NCBI GenBank assembly: GCA_018261735.1
Contig: JAGTRM010000016.1
Coordinates: 16,904-80,903 of the forward strand
DNA: 64,000 nucleotides
DNA from: Pseudomonadota bacterium
GTDB taxonomy: Bacteria > Pseudomonadota > Gammaproteobacteria > Burkholderiales > Chitinibacteraceae
Direction of reading: 5' to 3'
Part shown: in pieces, positions 1 through 8,470 of the stretch
How the letters are laid out: every line of letters begins with the position of its first letter
Position numbering within the stretch: position 1 is the stretch's first letter
Made by a program: the position numbers and the translations under genes
The notes under the pieces: generated by a model
What the model was told of the DNA's origin: nothing
Databases searched by the model: none
What the model saw: the letters and a program-made list of their open reading frames with translations, nothing else

Positions 1-1
1 C

Positions 2-1270
2 AGCTTGTATGACTGGCAAACATTCCTTTTCCAGGCCAATGCAATTCAGGACATCGCCCCTGAAGCGTTGGCAGAATACCATCGCGATTTTTCAGCCAGG
101 CTTGACGATAAATTCGCTGAATATCGCCCCCAGCACCGCAACACGGCAATTGCAGATCGTCCCATCCGGGTAGGATTCATTTCGGGCGACCTGCGCAATC
201 ACCCTGTCGGATATTTCCTGACAGCCTTGTTCCAGCATCTGGACAAGGAAAATTTCTCCCTGTTCGCCTATTCAAACCATGCAATATTTGACAAGACATC
301 AGAGAAAATAAAGCAGCATTGCCGGCAATGGCGAAGCATCGCGACGCTGAATGACAGCGCCGTGCACCAGTTGGTTCTGGATGATGAGATCGATATCCTG
401 CTCGATCTTTCCGGACATTCAACAGACAATCGCCTGGCGGTTTTTGCAGCCAAAGCCGCCCCCGTTCAAGCGACTTATCTGGGCTATTTCGCCACAACAG
501 GACTGCACAGCATGGATTACATCCTGTGCAACAAGGATTTGATCCCTGCCAGTGAGCGCGGGCTTTACACGGAAACTCCCTGGTATCTTCCCGATGCGCA
601 TGTGTGCTACACCCCGCATGACAAATCGCCCGCGCCTTGCCGAATACCTCAGGATGATCGCAAGATCACCTTCGGCAGCCTGCAGCGGATGTCGAAAATA
701 AACCGCTCGGTACTGGAGGCATGGGCTGAAATACTGGAGGCCCTGCCCGACAGCAATTTGCTCATCATGAATAGAGAAGTTGAGGACCCCTTCGTTGCCT
801 CGGCTTTGCAAGCATTTTTTACATCGCGCGGGATAGACCCCGCACGGATTGCCCTCAAAGGGGCCATGAACCATACCGACTATCTCGCCATGCACCAGCA
901 GATCGATATTGTCCTGGACACTTTCCCCTATAACGGCACCACCACAACGATGGATGCCCTCTGGATGGGTGTGCCTGTGCTCACGCTGGCTGGCGACCGC
1001 TATTGCGCCCACATGGCCGAAGCCGTGCTCAATCAAGCGGGATTACAGGACTGGGTTGCCAGGGACAGGGGCGATTACGTTCGATTGGCGGTAGACCACG
1101 CCTCAAACCCTGAATACTTGACCCGGCAACGCGGCGGCATGCGCGAGCGACTGTTAAATTCCCCATTGCTGGATGCCCCGCTTTTCGCCCGGAATTTTGG
1201 TGATGCCTTGCGCGGAATGTGGCGAAAATGGTGTGAAGAACAGCCCAATCAACACGATTCAACTCACTAA
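2..1270 (+). CDS. O-GlcNAc transferase-like glycosyltransferase (GT41/SPINDLY type), C-terminal part
   Basis: The reading frame is already open at the window edge, so the true start lies upstream and this is the C-terminal part (about 421 residues). It resembles the catalytic half of bacterial SPINDLY/OGT-type proteins (Glyco_transf_41). Visible family features are an early VGFISGDLRNHPVGYF block, a central FGSLQRMSKIN segment and a later DIVLDTFPYNGTTTT-MDALWMGVPVLTL block that forms the nucleotide-sugar site in this family. Such proteins normally carry TPR repeats before the catalytic domain; those would be outside the window. The expected role is O-linked sugar transfer to a protein, often flagellin or another surface protein in bacteria, but the target cannot be seen here. 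It is followed 17 bp later by yajQ on the same strand. Family call is firm; substrate is unknown. Confidence 0.85.
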   Translation, partial: SLYDWQTFLFQANAIQDIAPEALAEYHRDFSARLDDKFAEYRPQHRNTAIADRPIRVGFISGDLRNHPVGYFLTALFQHLDKENFSLFAYSNHAIFDKTSEKIKQHCRQWRSIATLNDSAVHQLVLDDEIDILLDLSGHSTDNRLAVFAAKAAPVQATYLGYFATTGLHSMDYILCNKDLIPASERGLYTETPWYLPDAHVCYTPHDKSPAPCRIPQDDRKITFGSLQRMSKINRSVLEAWAEILEALPDSNLLIMNREVEDPFVASALQAFFTSRGIDPARIALKGAMNHTDYLAMHQQIDIVLDTFPYNGTTTTMDALWMGVPVLTLAGDRYCAHMAEAVLNQAGLQDWVARDRGDYVRLAVDHASNPEYLTRQRGGMRERLLNSPLLDAPLFARNFGDALRGMWRKWCEEQPNQHDSTH

Positions 1271-1287
1271 ATTTATGGAGAAAATTC

Positions 1288-1782
1288 ATGCCATCTTTTG
1301 ACTTTACATCCGAAGCAGACATGGTCGCCATGAAAAACGCGATCGACGTGGCTTCGCGTCAGATTGACAATCGCTATGATTTCAAGGGCACCAGCGCCAA
1401 GATTGAACTCAACGAGAAAGACAAAACTCTCACGCTTTGGGGCGATTCGGACTTCCAGCTCGACCAGATCAAGGACATCCTTTTTCCCGCGCTCGAAAAA
1501 AAGGAACCCGAAAGCTCCAAGCGCCTGGACGGGCAAAAGCTGGAAAGCGTCTCTGGCAACAAGGTCAAACAAGTCTTCAAGATCAAGAACGGCATCGAAA
1601 GCGAACTGGCAAAGAAGATCGTCAAGCAGATTAAGGATGCCAAGCTCAAGGTACAGGCTGCCATCCAAGGCGATGCCGTACGCGTCACCGGCGCAAAGCG
1701 CGACGACCTGCAGGAATGTATTGCAATGATCCGCAAGACGATCACGGATTTTCCGATCAAGGCTGAAAATTTCCGCGACTGA
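1288..1782 (+). CDS. yajQ: YajQ family nucleotide-binding protein
   Basis: A 164-residue protein that opens with MPSFDFTSEADMVAMKNAID, the hallmark N-terminus of the YajQ/DUF520 family, and has the usual family length (about 160). The NRYDFKGTSAKIEL and GDAVRVTGAKRDDLQ segments are typical. Members are small cytoplasmic proteins with two ferredoxin-like halves; homologues in Xanthomonas and Pseudomonas bind cyclic di-GMP and act with transcription factors. A GGAG ribosome binding site precedes the ATG. A strong hairpin at 1801-1826 follows the stop. The name is secure; c-di-GMP binding is inferred from family members. Confidence 0.95.
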   Translation: MPSFDFTSEADMVAMKNAIDVASRQIDNRYDFKGTSAKIELNEKDKTLTLWGDSDFQLDQIKDILFPALEKKEPESSKRLDGQKLESVSGNKVKQVFKIKNGIESELAKKIVKQIKDAKLKVQAAIQGDAVRVTGAKRDDLQECIAMIRKTITDFPIKAENFRD

Positions 1783-1800
1783 AAACATGCCACGCAAACG

Positions 1801-1826
1801 ACAAGGCCCGGAAAACCGGGCCTTGT
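1801..1826. terminator. Bidirectional intrinsic terminator between yajQ and the GT39 gene
   Basis: A perfect 11 bp stem (ACAAGGCCCGG / CCGGGCCTTGT) with an AAAA loop lies between two convergent genes. It is followed by TTGTTATTG on the plus strand. On the minus strand the stem runs into TCGTTTGCG, so termination there is weaker. Confidence 0.8.
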
Positions 1827-1829
1827 TTG

Positions 1830-3467
1830 TTATTGTTTGGCGTAGAGGAAAAAGCGCTCGCCACTCTCGCCCGAGCGGCTTCCCATCCACAATAGCCTGC
1901 GCTGCCCATCCGCAGGCTGCCCTTGCAACAATTGCAACGGGCACTGCTCCACCCCGGGGGCCCCGGATCCGCGTAAATCCAACCCGCTGAAATAGCTGAG
2001 CCCCCCCAATGACGCAACACCGCTCTGCGGGGCATAGATGCAGCCAGGGTAGTCTTTCGCCGCCATGCGCAAGCCAAGGCCAACTTCACGATAGGTTTTG
2101 GAAGCATCCAGCCACGGCTGCCAAAGGCTGACCAGCAAACCCCAGACCAGAGTCAACCCGCACGCCCAGGCAGTCACCGCGCGACGCCCCAGCGTGCGTT
2201 TGCCAAGCAGGACGCGCACCCAGGCTACGCTGATACCCGCGGCAAAAAATGCGCCAAGACCAAGAACCGGGATATAGGTGGGGCTTCGTCGATGCAGCGC
2301 AGACGAAATTTCGGCCGGCCAGCCCAGTTGCATCGCCAGCCACAACCCCCACAAGGCCACAGCCAGGACACCCAGTGTCGTGATGCCAAACCAGTAGAGC
2401 GACGAAGCGGCACTGTGCCGCAGGTCATCCACCCCGGCAGCCGCCAGCACTGCCAGGGGAACCAGCAGCAACAACGCCTGCGATTCACCGGGCTCCCCAG
2501 CAAAAAACAGCCAGAGCGCAACGAGTACCGACTGCACAATCAGCAATACCCAGCGTGACTGCCGGAGCGACTGGCGATAAAACCACAGCGACCACGCCGC
2601 CAGCGGCAAGCAGGGAAATGCGAACCAGACAATGATGGAGGGCAGATAGCCGGGCTCATGAAACAGCCGGAAGTGTGCAATGCCGCCATACAAACCCAGC
2701 GATTGATAATCCCACCAGAGGGTAAAAGCCTCTGGCGCCTGCTTGTACAACGAAAGCGGCCAAAGCAGGCCCAGTGGCAATGCAATGGCAAAGGCTGCTA
2801 GCAATGCGGCCAGATAGCCGCTTTTGCGCCAGGCAGAGAAAGGCACCAGCAGCAGGGCTGCTGCCATTGCCAACAGGGCCTCGCTCCAGGTCGAACCAAG
2901 CAGCAAAACCAGCCAGGCAAGCCCCAGCAAGCCTCCCGCCTGCAAGGGACGCCGGCGCGCCAATGCCAGCGCGTACAACTGCCAGGCAAATGCCGCGAAA
3001 GTGGCGGCAGCCGGGGAAACGTGATGCCCCCACAGCAACAACCCGATGCTGCCGATCAACACCACTACCGCAACCCTGCCCTGCCTGCGCCCGTGCAGTT
3101 CGCGACCGGCGAGCCCCACCCCCCACATCGCCAGGGCCATCCACACCCCGGTACTCAGGCGCGCAGCATCGTGCAAGGGCATGCCCAGCCAAGCGAGCGG
3201 CTGCGCAAACAATGCAGCACACCAGTAATACAGCGGGGCATGTTCCAGATAAGGCACGCCAGCCACCAGCGGTACTGACCAATCCGCGCCGCGCAACAAC
3301 TGGGCGATGATCGCAACACTCTGGTTCTCTACCGGCTTCCAGGGATCGTGCCCCCACAGGCCGGGCAGCAACCAGAAAACGCACAACAACAGCAACAACC
3401 AAGGCTTTTCGTTTTGCGGCGGCGAGACGGCCGCAGCACGATCGGAGGACGGAACGTAGGTCAACAT
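1830..3467 (-). CDS. ArnT/PMT-like membrane glycosyltransferase (GT39 family)
   Basis: A 545-residue polytopic membrane protein. After a short polar N-terminus comes a first hydrophobic helix (LLLLLCVFWLLPGL) and then GHDPWKPVENQSVAIIAQLL, equivalent to the first periplasmic loop with the conserved acidic residue of GT39 enzymes. Next is a long series of Leu/Ala-rich helices and a soluble C-terminal domain from about residue 450. This architecture fits undecaprenyl-phosphate-sugar dependent transferases such as ArnT, which modify lipid A or glycans on the periplasmic side of the inner membrane. No other lipid A modification gene is adjacent, so the acceptor is unknown. It is convergent with yajQ and shares the terminator at 1801-1826. 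Confidence 0.75.
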   Translation of the reverse strand: MLTYVPSSDRAAAVSPPQNEKPWLLLLLCVFWLLPGLWGHDPWKPVENQSVAIIAQLLRGADWSVPLVAGVPYLEHAPLYYWCAALFAQPLAWLGMPLHDAARLSTGVWMALAMWGVGLAGRELHGRRQGRVAVVVLIGSIGLLLWGHHVSPAAATFAAFAWQLYALALARRRPLQAGGLLGLAWLVLLLGSTWSEALLAMAAALLLVPFSAWRKSGYLAALLAAFAIALPLGLLWPLSLYKQAPEAFTLWWDYQSLGLYGGIAHFRLFHEPGYLPSIIVWFAFPCLPLAAWSLWFYRQSLRQSRWVLLIVQSVLVALWLFFAGEPGESQALLLLVPLAVLAAAGVDDLRHSAASSLYWFGITTLGVLAVALWGLWLAMQLGWPAEISSALHRRSPTYIPVLGLGAFFAAGISVAWVRVLLGKRTLGRRAVTAWACGLTLVWGLLVSLWQPWLDASKTYREVGLGLRMAAKDYPGCIYAPQSGVASLGGLSYFSGLDLRGSGAPGVEQCPLQLLQGQPADGQRRLLWMGSRSGESGERFFLYAKQ

Positions 3468-3515
3468 GGGCAGGGCCAGGCGAAAAAACCAAGGGGGATA
3501 ATGCCAGACGACAAC

Positions 3516-3544
3516 AAAAAAGGCAGCCCGAAGCTGCCTTTTTT
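3516..3544. terminator. Terminator downstream of rpmE
   Basis: The stem AAGGCAGC / GCTGCCTT, with loop CCGAA, is flanked by an A-run on the left and a T-run on the right. It can therefore terminate in both directions. It lies just past the rpmE stop and in front of the GT39 gene start at 3467, separating the two minus-strand genes. Confidence 0.85.
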
Positions 3545-3560
3545 ACGTAATGACGGTGAA

Positions 3561-3773
3561 TTACTTCTTGCCGAACATCGCGTACTTGCTGTTGAACTTC
3601 TCGATACGGCCGGCGGTATCGACGATCTTCTGCTTGCCGGTGTAGAACGGGTGGCATTCGGAGCAAACTTCGATGTGCAGGTTCTTGGACATGGTCGAGC
3701 TGGTCTTGAAAGTGTTGCCGCAAGAGCAGGTCACTTCGATTTCTTTGTATTGGGGATGAATATCGGTCTTCAT
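3561..3773 (-). CDS. rpmE: 50S ribosomal protein L31, zinc-binding type
   Basis: A 70-residue protein starting [20 protein letters not shown]. It keeps the Cys motif of the zinc-containing L31 form (CSCG near residue 16 and CSEC near residue 37) and the [20 protein letters not shown] core. It is a component of the large ribosomal subunit that bridges to the small subunit. Cys-containing L31 is usually the zinc-replete form that can be swapped for a Cys-free paralogue under zinc starvation; no such paralogue is in the window. It sits downstream of rho on the same strand, a common betaproteobacterial order, with its own terminator at 3516-3544. Confidence 0.97.
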   Translation of the reverse strand: MKTDIHPQYKEIEVTCSCGNTFKTSSTMSKNLHIEVCSECHPFYTGKQKIVDTAGRIEKFNSKYAMFGKK

Positions 3774-3813
3774 GGGGGTTTCCTAGTTAAGGCGGCCACT
3801 GGGTTGTGCAGCA

Positions 3814-3831
3814 GCTCTTTTACGAAAGAGC
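3814..3831 (-). other. Hairpin in the rho-rpmE gap / rpmE leader
   Basis: A 7 bp stem (GCTCTTT / AAAGAGC) with a four-base loop lies between the rho stop and the rpmE start. It has no long T-tract, so it may be a weak rho terminator or a structured rpmE leader. L31 synthesis is autoregulated in some bacteria, but no specific motif is claimed here. Confidence 0.4.
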
Positions 3832-3866
3832 GGGATTATCCGCCCTTTCTTCTTGCAAGGCAACCA

Positions 3867-5123
3867 TCAACGCCGCATTGAATCGAAGAAATCGGCATTG
3901 GTCTTGGTGGCCTTGATCTTGTCGAGCAGGAATTCCATCGCTTCCATATCATCCATCGGGTAGAGCAACTTGCGCAGTACCCAGATCCGCTGCAGCTGAT
4001 CCTGCGGAATCAACAGCTCTTCACGACGGGTGCCGGAGCGGTTGATATTGATCGCCGGGAACGTGCGCTTCTCGGCCATGCGCCGGTCGAGGTGGATTTC
4101 GTTGTTGCCGGTACCCTTGAACTCTTCGTAGATCACATCATCCATGCGGCTGCCGGTATCGATCAGGGCCGTGGCGATGATGGTGAGCGAGCCGCCTTCC
4201 TCGATGTTGCGTGCCGCGCCGAAGAAACGCTTCGGGCGCTGCAGCGCGTTGGCATCGACACCACCGGTCAGCACCTTGCCGGAGGCCGGAACCACGGTGT
4301 TGTAGGCGCGTGCAAGGCGTGTAATCGAATCGAGCAGGATCACCACGTCTTTCTTGTGCTCGACCAGGCGCTTGGCCTTTTCGATCACCATGTCGGCAAC
4401 CTGTACATGGCGGGTGGCCGGTTCGTCAAAGGTGGAGGACACCACTTCGCCTTTGACCGAACGCTGCATTTCCGTCACTTCTTCCGGGCGCTCGTCGATC
4501 AACAGCACGATCAGCATCACTTCCGGGTGGTTGGCGGTGATGGCGTGGGCGATATGCTGCAGCATCACGGTCTTGCCGGTCTTGGGTGGCGCCACCAGCA
4601 GGGCACGTTGCCCCTTGCCGATCGGGGCCATCAAGTCGATCACACGGCCGGTGATGTTTTCTTCGGACTTGATTTCGCGCTCCAGGAACAGGCGCTTGGT
4701 CGGAAAGAGCGGCGTGAGGTTTTCAAACAGAATCTTGTGCTTGGCGTTTTCGGGCGGTTCGCCGTTGACCTTGTCCACCTTGACCAGTGCGAAATAGCGT
4801 TCTCCGTCTTTCGGGGTGCGGATCTCGCCTTCGATGGTGTCGCCGGTATGCAGGTTGAAGCGGCGGATCTGGCTGGGGCTGACGTAGATGTCGTCGGGGC
4901 CGGCCAGGTAGGAAATATCCGGGCTGCGCAGGAAGCCGAAGCCATCCGGCAACACCTCCAGCGTGCCGTCGCCATAGATGCTTTCGCCTTTTTTGGCCTG
5001 GTTTTTCAGGAGCGCGAAGATCAGGTCCTGCTTGCGCAGGCGGTTCGCGCCATCAATCTCGTTGGCAATGGCCATCTCAACGAGTTCGGTGATGTGCAGA
5101 TTCTTTAGATTGGATAGATGCAT
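3867..5123 (-). CDS. rho: Transcription termination factor Rho
   Basis: A 418-residue protein, the normal Rho length. The N-terminal helical domain begins [18 protein letters not shown]. It is followed by the RNA-binding cold-shock-like domain ([20 protein letters not shown]) and the RecA-type ATPase core. The P-loop is seen as [11 protein letters not shown]; the Walker B strand is [16 protein letters not shown] and the secondary RNA site is the [12 protein letters not shown]-loop region. Rho is a hexameric RNA/DNA helicase that ends transcription of untranslated RNA. It lies between trxA upstream and rpmE downstream on the same strand; the 189 bp leader may take part in the autoregulation known for rho genes. 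Confidence 0.98.
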   Translation of the reverse strand: MHLSNLKNLHITELVEMAIANEIDGANRLRKQDLIFALLKNQAKKGESIYGDGTLEVLPDGFGFLRSPDISYLAGPDDIYVSPSQIRRFNLHTGDTIEGEIRTPKDGERYFALVKVDKVNGEPPENAKHKILFENLTPLFPTKRLFLEREIKSEENITGRVIDLMAPIGKGQRALLVAPPKTGKTVMLQHIAHAITANHPEVMLIVLLIDERPEEVTEMQRSVKGEVVSSTFDEPATRHVQVADMVIEKAKRLVEHKKDVVILLDSITRLARAYNTVVPASGKVLTGGVDANALQRPKRFFGAARNIEEGGSLTIIATALIDTGSRMDDVIYEEFKGTGNNEIHLDRRMAEKRTFPAININRSGTRREELLIPQDQLQRIWVLRKLLYPMDDMEAMEFLLDKIKATKTNADFFDSMRR

Positions 5124-5312
5124 GGCTCGAATATGCCGTTAGAAATAACGAACGGATGGGAAATGATCGGAAAGGAAAAAACAGAAAACTGCAGCAGAGG
5201 AACCGCTACAAAGAGAATTTCCGCAAGATTAAAGTGGAAAGTCGCGCCTGTCAAACGCGATTTGCAAGGTTCCGCCCAAGAAGGCCGACAAGCGGAACCT
5301 CGCCTAAATCCA
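5124..5312 (-). promoter_or_regulatory. rho leader / trxA-rho gap
   Basis: This 189 bp non-coding stretch lies between the trxA stop and the rho start. It contains an AGGTTCCGC / GCGGAACCT inverted repeat (about 5267-5300) with a long loop just after trxA, a possible weak trxA terminator, followed by an A/G-rich region next to the rho start. No clear sigma-70 hexamers could be chosen. Confidence 0.35.
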
Positions 5313-5639
5313 TTACAGATTGCTATCGAGGAATGCGGTCAGTTGCGACTTGGACAAGGCACCGACCTTGGTGGCTTTCACTTCGCCGCCGACGAACAGC
5401 ATCAGGGTCGGGATGCCGCGAATGCCGTACTTGGGCGGCGTGGCCTGGTTTTCATCGATATTGAGCTTGGCAACCTTGAGCTTGCCGGCGTATTCGCCTG
5501 CCACTTCCTCCAGGATCGGGGCAATCATCTTGCACGGACCGCACCAGTCAGCCCAGTAATCAACCAATACGGCGCCGCCAGCTTGCAGGACTTCGGCATC
5601 AAAGGTGGCATCGCTGACTTGTACGATATTTTCGCTCAT
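5313..5639 (-). CDS. trxA: Thioredoxin 1
   Basis: A 108-residue thioredoxin with the active site WCGPCK (Cys33 and Cys36), the buried Asp in the VDYWADWCG strand, and the cis-Pro loop RGIPTLMLF. It is the cytoplasmic disulfide reductant used by ribonucleotide reductase, methionine sulfoxide reductase and PAPS reductase, and is itself reduced by thioredoxin reductase. Length equals E. coli TrxA. Its position immediately upstream of rho matches the conserved proteobacterial trxA-rho order. A GGAG-like site lies before the ATG. Confidence 0.98.
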   Translation of the reverse strand: MSENIVQVSDATFDAEVLQAGGAVLVDYWADWCGPCKMIAPILEEVAGEYAGKLKVAKLNIDENQATPPKYGIRGIPTLMLFVGGEVKATKVGALSKSQLTAFLDSNL

Positions 5640-5783
5640 GGTGTTCTCCGGTTCGGCTACTTTGTTGGTTTGGATATTGAATTTTGCAGCAATCCTGGGG
5701 GATTGGGCAAAAAAAGGTCGTGCTACTGTGATCTTTTTATGTGGCCGTCACCTTGAATTTCAAGATGCGCCGCGCGGGTTTTT

Positions 5784-7139
5784 TCACATCGCCGCATCGA
5801 CCGCGTCGGCGAGCCGCTCGACCGCAGTGACCGTCATGCCCTCGATCGGTTGCTTGGGCCGGTTGGCCTTGGGAATGATCGCATGGGTAAATCCTAACTT
5901 GGCGGCCTCGCGCAGCCGCTCCTGCCCGCGCTGAACCGGCCGCACCTCGCCCGCCAGACCGACTTCGCCGAACACCACCAGCTTTTCCGGCAGGGGCCGG
6001 TCGCGCAAGGACGACACGATCGCCAGCAGCACCGCCAGATCGGCCGCGGGTTCGGCCACGCGCACGCCGCCGACCGCATTCACGAACACATCCTGATCGA
6101 AGGCGGCCACGCCTGCATGCCGGTGCAACACCGCCAGCAACAAAGCCAGCCGGTTCTGCTCGATGCCGACCGCCAGGCGGCGCGGCTGCGGGGAATGGGT
6201 ATCATCGACCAGCGCCTGCACCTCGACCAGCAACGGACGCGTTCCTTCCTGTGTGACCATCACGCAGGAGCCGGCCACCGGATCGCGGTGCTGCGAGAGA
6301 AACAGCGCCGATGGGTTGGAGACTTCGCGCAGTCCCTTGTCGGTCATGGCGAACACGCCAAGCTCGTTGACCGCGCCGAAACGGTTCTTGATCGCGCGAA
6401 TCAGGCGAAAGCTGGAATGCGTGTCGCCCTCGAAATAAAGCACGGCATCGACGATATGTTCGAGCACGCGCGGACCAGCGATCGCGCCATCCTTGGTCAC
6501 ATGGCCGACCAGCAGGATCGTGGTGCCGGTGCGCTTGGCAAAGCGGGTCAACTGCGCCGCGCATTCGCGCACCTGCGCCACACTGCCCGGTGCCGAGGTC
6601 AAGGCATCGGAATAAATGGTCTGGATCGAGTCGATGACCGCCACTTGTGGACGCTCACGCTCCAGTGCGCCGACGATCTTTTCCAGGCCGATTTCGGCAT
6701 AGAGCGCCACCGACGAGGCTGCAAGATCGAGCCGCCGCGCACGCAGCGCGATCTGCTGCGGGGATTCCTCGCCCGAGACGTACAGCGTCTTGCACTGCAG
6801 CGCCAGACTGGTCAGCGCCTGCAGCAGCAGGGTCGACTTGCCGATGCCGGGATCGCCGCCGATCAGCACCACCCCGCCCGGCACCAGGCCACCGCCCAGC
6901 ACACGGTCCAGTTCGTCAATGCCGGTGGGCGTGCGCGGCAACTCGGCAACGTCGACCTCGTGCAGCGGGCGGATCGCGCCATCGGCGGCCAGTGACTGGA
7001 AACGGCTGGCCGAGCGGGCTTCCTGCGCGGTTTCGATGAGGGTATTCCACTCGCCGCAACCGGGGCATTGCCCCTGCCACTTGGGCGAAGTTGCGCCGCA
7101 GCCCTGACAAACATAAGCGGTCTTGGATTTGATGGCCAT
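5784..7139 (-). CDS. radA: DNA repair protein RadA (branch-migration ATPase)
   Basis: A 451-residue protein with all RadA landmarks. There is an N-terminal zinc finger with Cys11, Cys14, Cys25 and Cys28, then a RecA-like ATPase with Walker A GGDPGIGKSTLL. The RadA-specific KNRFG motif is seen in AIKNRFGAVNELG, and the C-terminal Lon-protease-like domain runs from about residue 280. RadA drives branch migration of recombination intermediates and helps RecA-dependent repair. It lies on the same strand as flgL upstream, with the hairpin at 7148-7167 between them, so it is probably a separate transcription unit. Confidence 0.97.
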   Translation of the reverse strand: MAIKSKTAYVCQGCGATSPKWQGQCPGCGEWNTLIETAQEARSASRFQSLAADGAIRPLHEVDVAELPRTPTGIDELDRVLGGGLVPGGVVLIGGDPGIGKSTLLLQALTSLALQCKTLYVSGEESPQQIALRARRLDLAASSVALYAEIGLEKIVGALERERPQVAVIDSIQTIYSDALTSAPGSVAQVRECAAQLTRFAKRTGTTILLVGHVTKDGAIAGPRVLEHIVDAVLYFEGDTHSSFRLIRAIKNRFGAVNELGVFAMTDKGLREVSNPSALFLSQHRDPVAGSCVMVTQEGTRPLLVEVQALVDDTHSPQPRRLAVGIEQNRLALLLAVLHRHAGVAAFDQDVFVNAVGGVRVAEPAADLAVLLAIVSSLRDRPLPEKLVVFGEVGLAGEVRPVQRGQERLREAAKLGFTHAIIPKANRPKQPIEGMTVTAVERLADAVDAAM

Positions 7140-7147
7140 AAATAGCG

Positions 7148-7167
7148 CGAGCCCCGCAGGGCTCGCA
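7148..7167 (-). terminator. Hairpin ending the flg operon
   Basis: A perfect 8 bp stem (GCGAGCCC / GGGCTCGC) with a four-base loop sits 20 bp past the flgL stop and just before the radA start. On the minus strand it is followed by GCTATTTATG, a modest T-rich tail. It is the likely 3' end of the flagellar transcript. Confidence 0.65.
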
Positions 7168-7187
7168 TGATCTCGAGTCGGGAAGGG

Positions 7188-8438
7188 TCAAATATACTTG
7201 AACAAGCTCAGGTCTTGCACCTTGGCAAAACTGCTGCGCGTGGCTTCCAGCAGCATTTGGTTCATGGAGAAATCACTGATGGCCGCCGCATAGTCGAGAT
7301 CGGCCAAGCCGGAAATGGTTTTGCTGTACTGCAGCTGCAAGTCTTCGTTGGTGTTTTGCACCGATTCGGTTTCGCCCATGCGCGCGCCGATGGACGCCTG
7401 CACCCTGAGCACCTGGGAAAGCGCGTTATCCAGGCCTTGCATCACGCCATTGAGCTGGTTCTGGAAAGCGGCCTGGCCAGTGCCCGTGCTATCGGTTGCA
7501 TACGACCCCAGGGCGTTCGAAAAATCGCCGAGCACGGCAAACATATCCCGGTTGGTGCTGGCATTCAGGGTAAAGGTGTCGCCCGCGGCTGGCGCGCCTT
7601 CAATCGAAAACTGGACACCGTAATCCACCACGGGCGGTCCGGGATTCTTCAGCGCAATCGTTCCGCCCGGTGTATAGGTGGCGCCGCTGACGATGGGCGT
7701 CGCGCTGCCGTTGAGGTAGATATCGTAGGTATTGGCTGCAGTGAACTGGATCGAAAAATCGCGCGGGCTCGGCACGTTATTGTTCCAGGCACTCACAGAG
7801 GTCACTTCGCCGCTGCTGACGACGCCCGATCCGCTGTTGCTACTGTCGGCCGCGGTGACGAAGGTGCCATTGCCGTTCCTGATAGCACGGAAGATCTCGT
7901 TGCCATTTTCGGAAATCGGAATCTGCCGGCCGGAGGAAATCTGGACCTTGCGCACGCCTTCGTCGCCGTTATAGCTCACGTCGCCAAGACTGTTCTCGGT
8001 AAAGGGCTTGATATCGCCCTGGAAGCCGGAAAACAGATAGATGCCATTGCCATCGGTGCTGTTGGCCAAGCCGAGCAACTCCTGATAGCGCCCTTGCAGC
8101 TCAGTATCGAGCATTTTCTTTTCCGCGGCAGTCTGCGTGGCATTGCCGGCATTGACCGCCAGGGTCTGGATATCCTGAATAACGCCGACAATCTGCGCCA
8201 GTGTGGCTTCGGTGGTGCTCAGTGCGGAATCCGCGGTCTTGCTGTTCACCGTATATTGAGTCGTGATCGATACCGTCTGACTGATGCCGAGGATGCGCGC
8301 CGAGGCAATCGGATCATCCGAAGGGGTCAGGATTTTGCGTCCGGTCGAGAGCTGCTCCTGCAAACGCGCCTGGTCGGCCGTATGCTTTTGCAGACCGCTG
8401 CGACTGATATTGAACAGCGTGTTAGTGGCGATACGCAT
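7188..8438 (-). CDS. flgL: Flagellar hook-associated protein 3 (hook-filament junction)
   Basis: A 416-residue FlgL. The N-terminus MRIATNTLFNISRSGLQKHT and LSTGRKILTPSDDPIASARI form the flagellin-like D0/D1 coiled-coil half. The C-terminal half ends in a matching helix, AAISDFSMNQMLLEATRSSF. A central variable domain (about residues 180-290) contains an APAAGDTFTL segment that also appears in variant form in the neighbouring FlgK. The protein caps the FlgK ring and forms the junction to the filament. It is the last gene of the flgB-L operon, 32 bp after flgK, and is followed by the hairpin at 7148-7167. Confidence 0.96.
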   Translation of the reverse strand: MRIATNTLFNISRSGLQKHTADQARLQEQLSTGRKILTPSDDPIASARILGISQTVSITTQYTVNSKTADSALSTTEATLAQIVGVIQDIQTLAVNAGNATQTAAEKKMLDTELQGRYQELLGLANSTDGNGIYLFSGFQGDIKPFTENSLGDVSYNGDEGVRKVQISSGRQIPISENGNEIFRAIRNGNGTFVTAADSSNSGSGVVSSGEVTSVSAWNNNVPSPRDFSIQFTAANTYDIYLNGSATPIVSGATYTPGGTIALKNPGPPVVDYGVQFSIEGAPAAGDTFTLNASTNRDMFAVLGDFSNALGSYATDSTGTGQAAFQNQLNGVMQGLDNALSQVLRVQASIGARMGETESVQNTNEDLQLQYSKTISGLADLDYAAAISDFSMNQMLLEATRSSFAKVQDLSLFKYI

Positions 8439-8470
8439 GATCGCGCTCCTTCTGTTTATTGCACTATCGA

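Noticed and set aside
5752..5764. CTTGAATTTCAAG palindrome after radA as a terminator
   Set aside because: The stem is six AT-rich pairs with a one-base loop and no T-tract, so it cannot be supported as a terminator.
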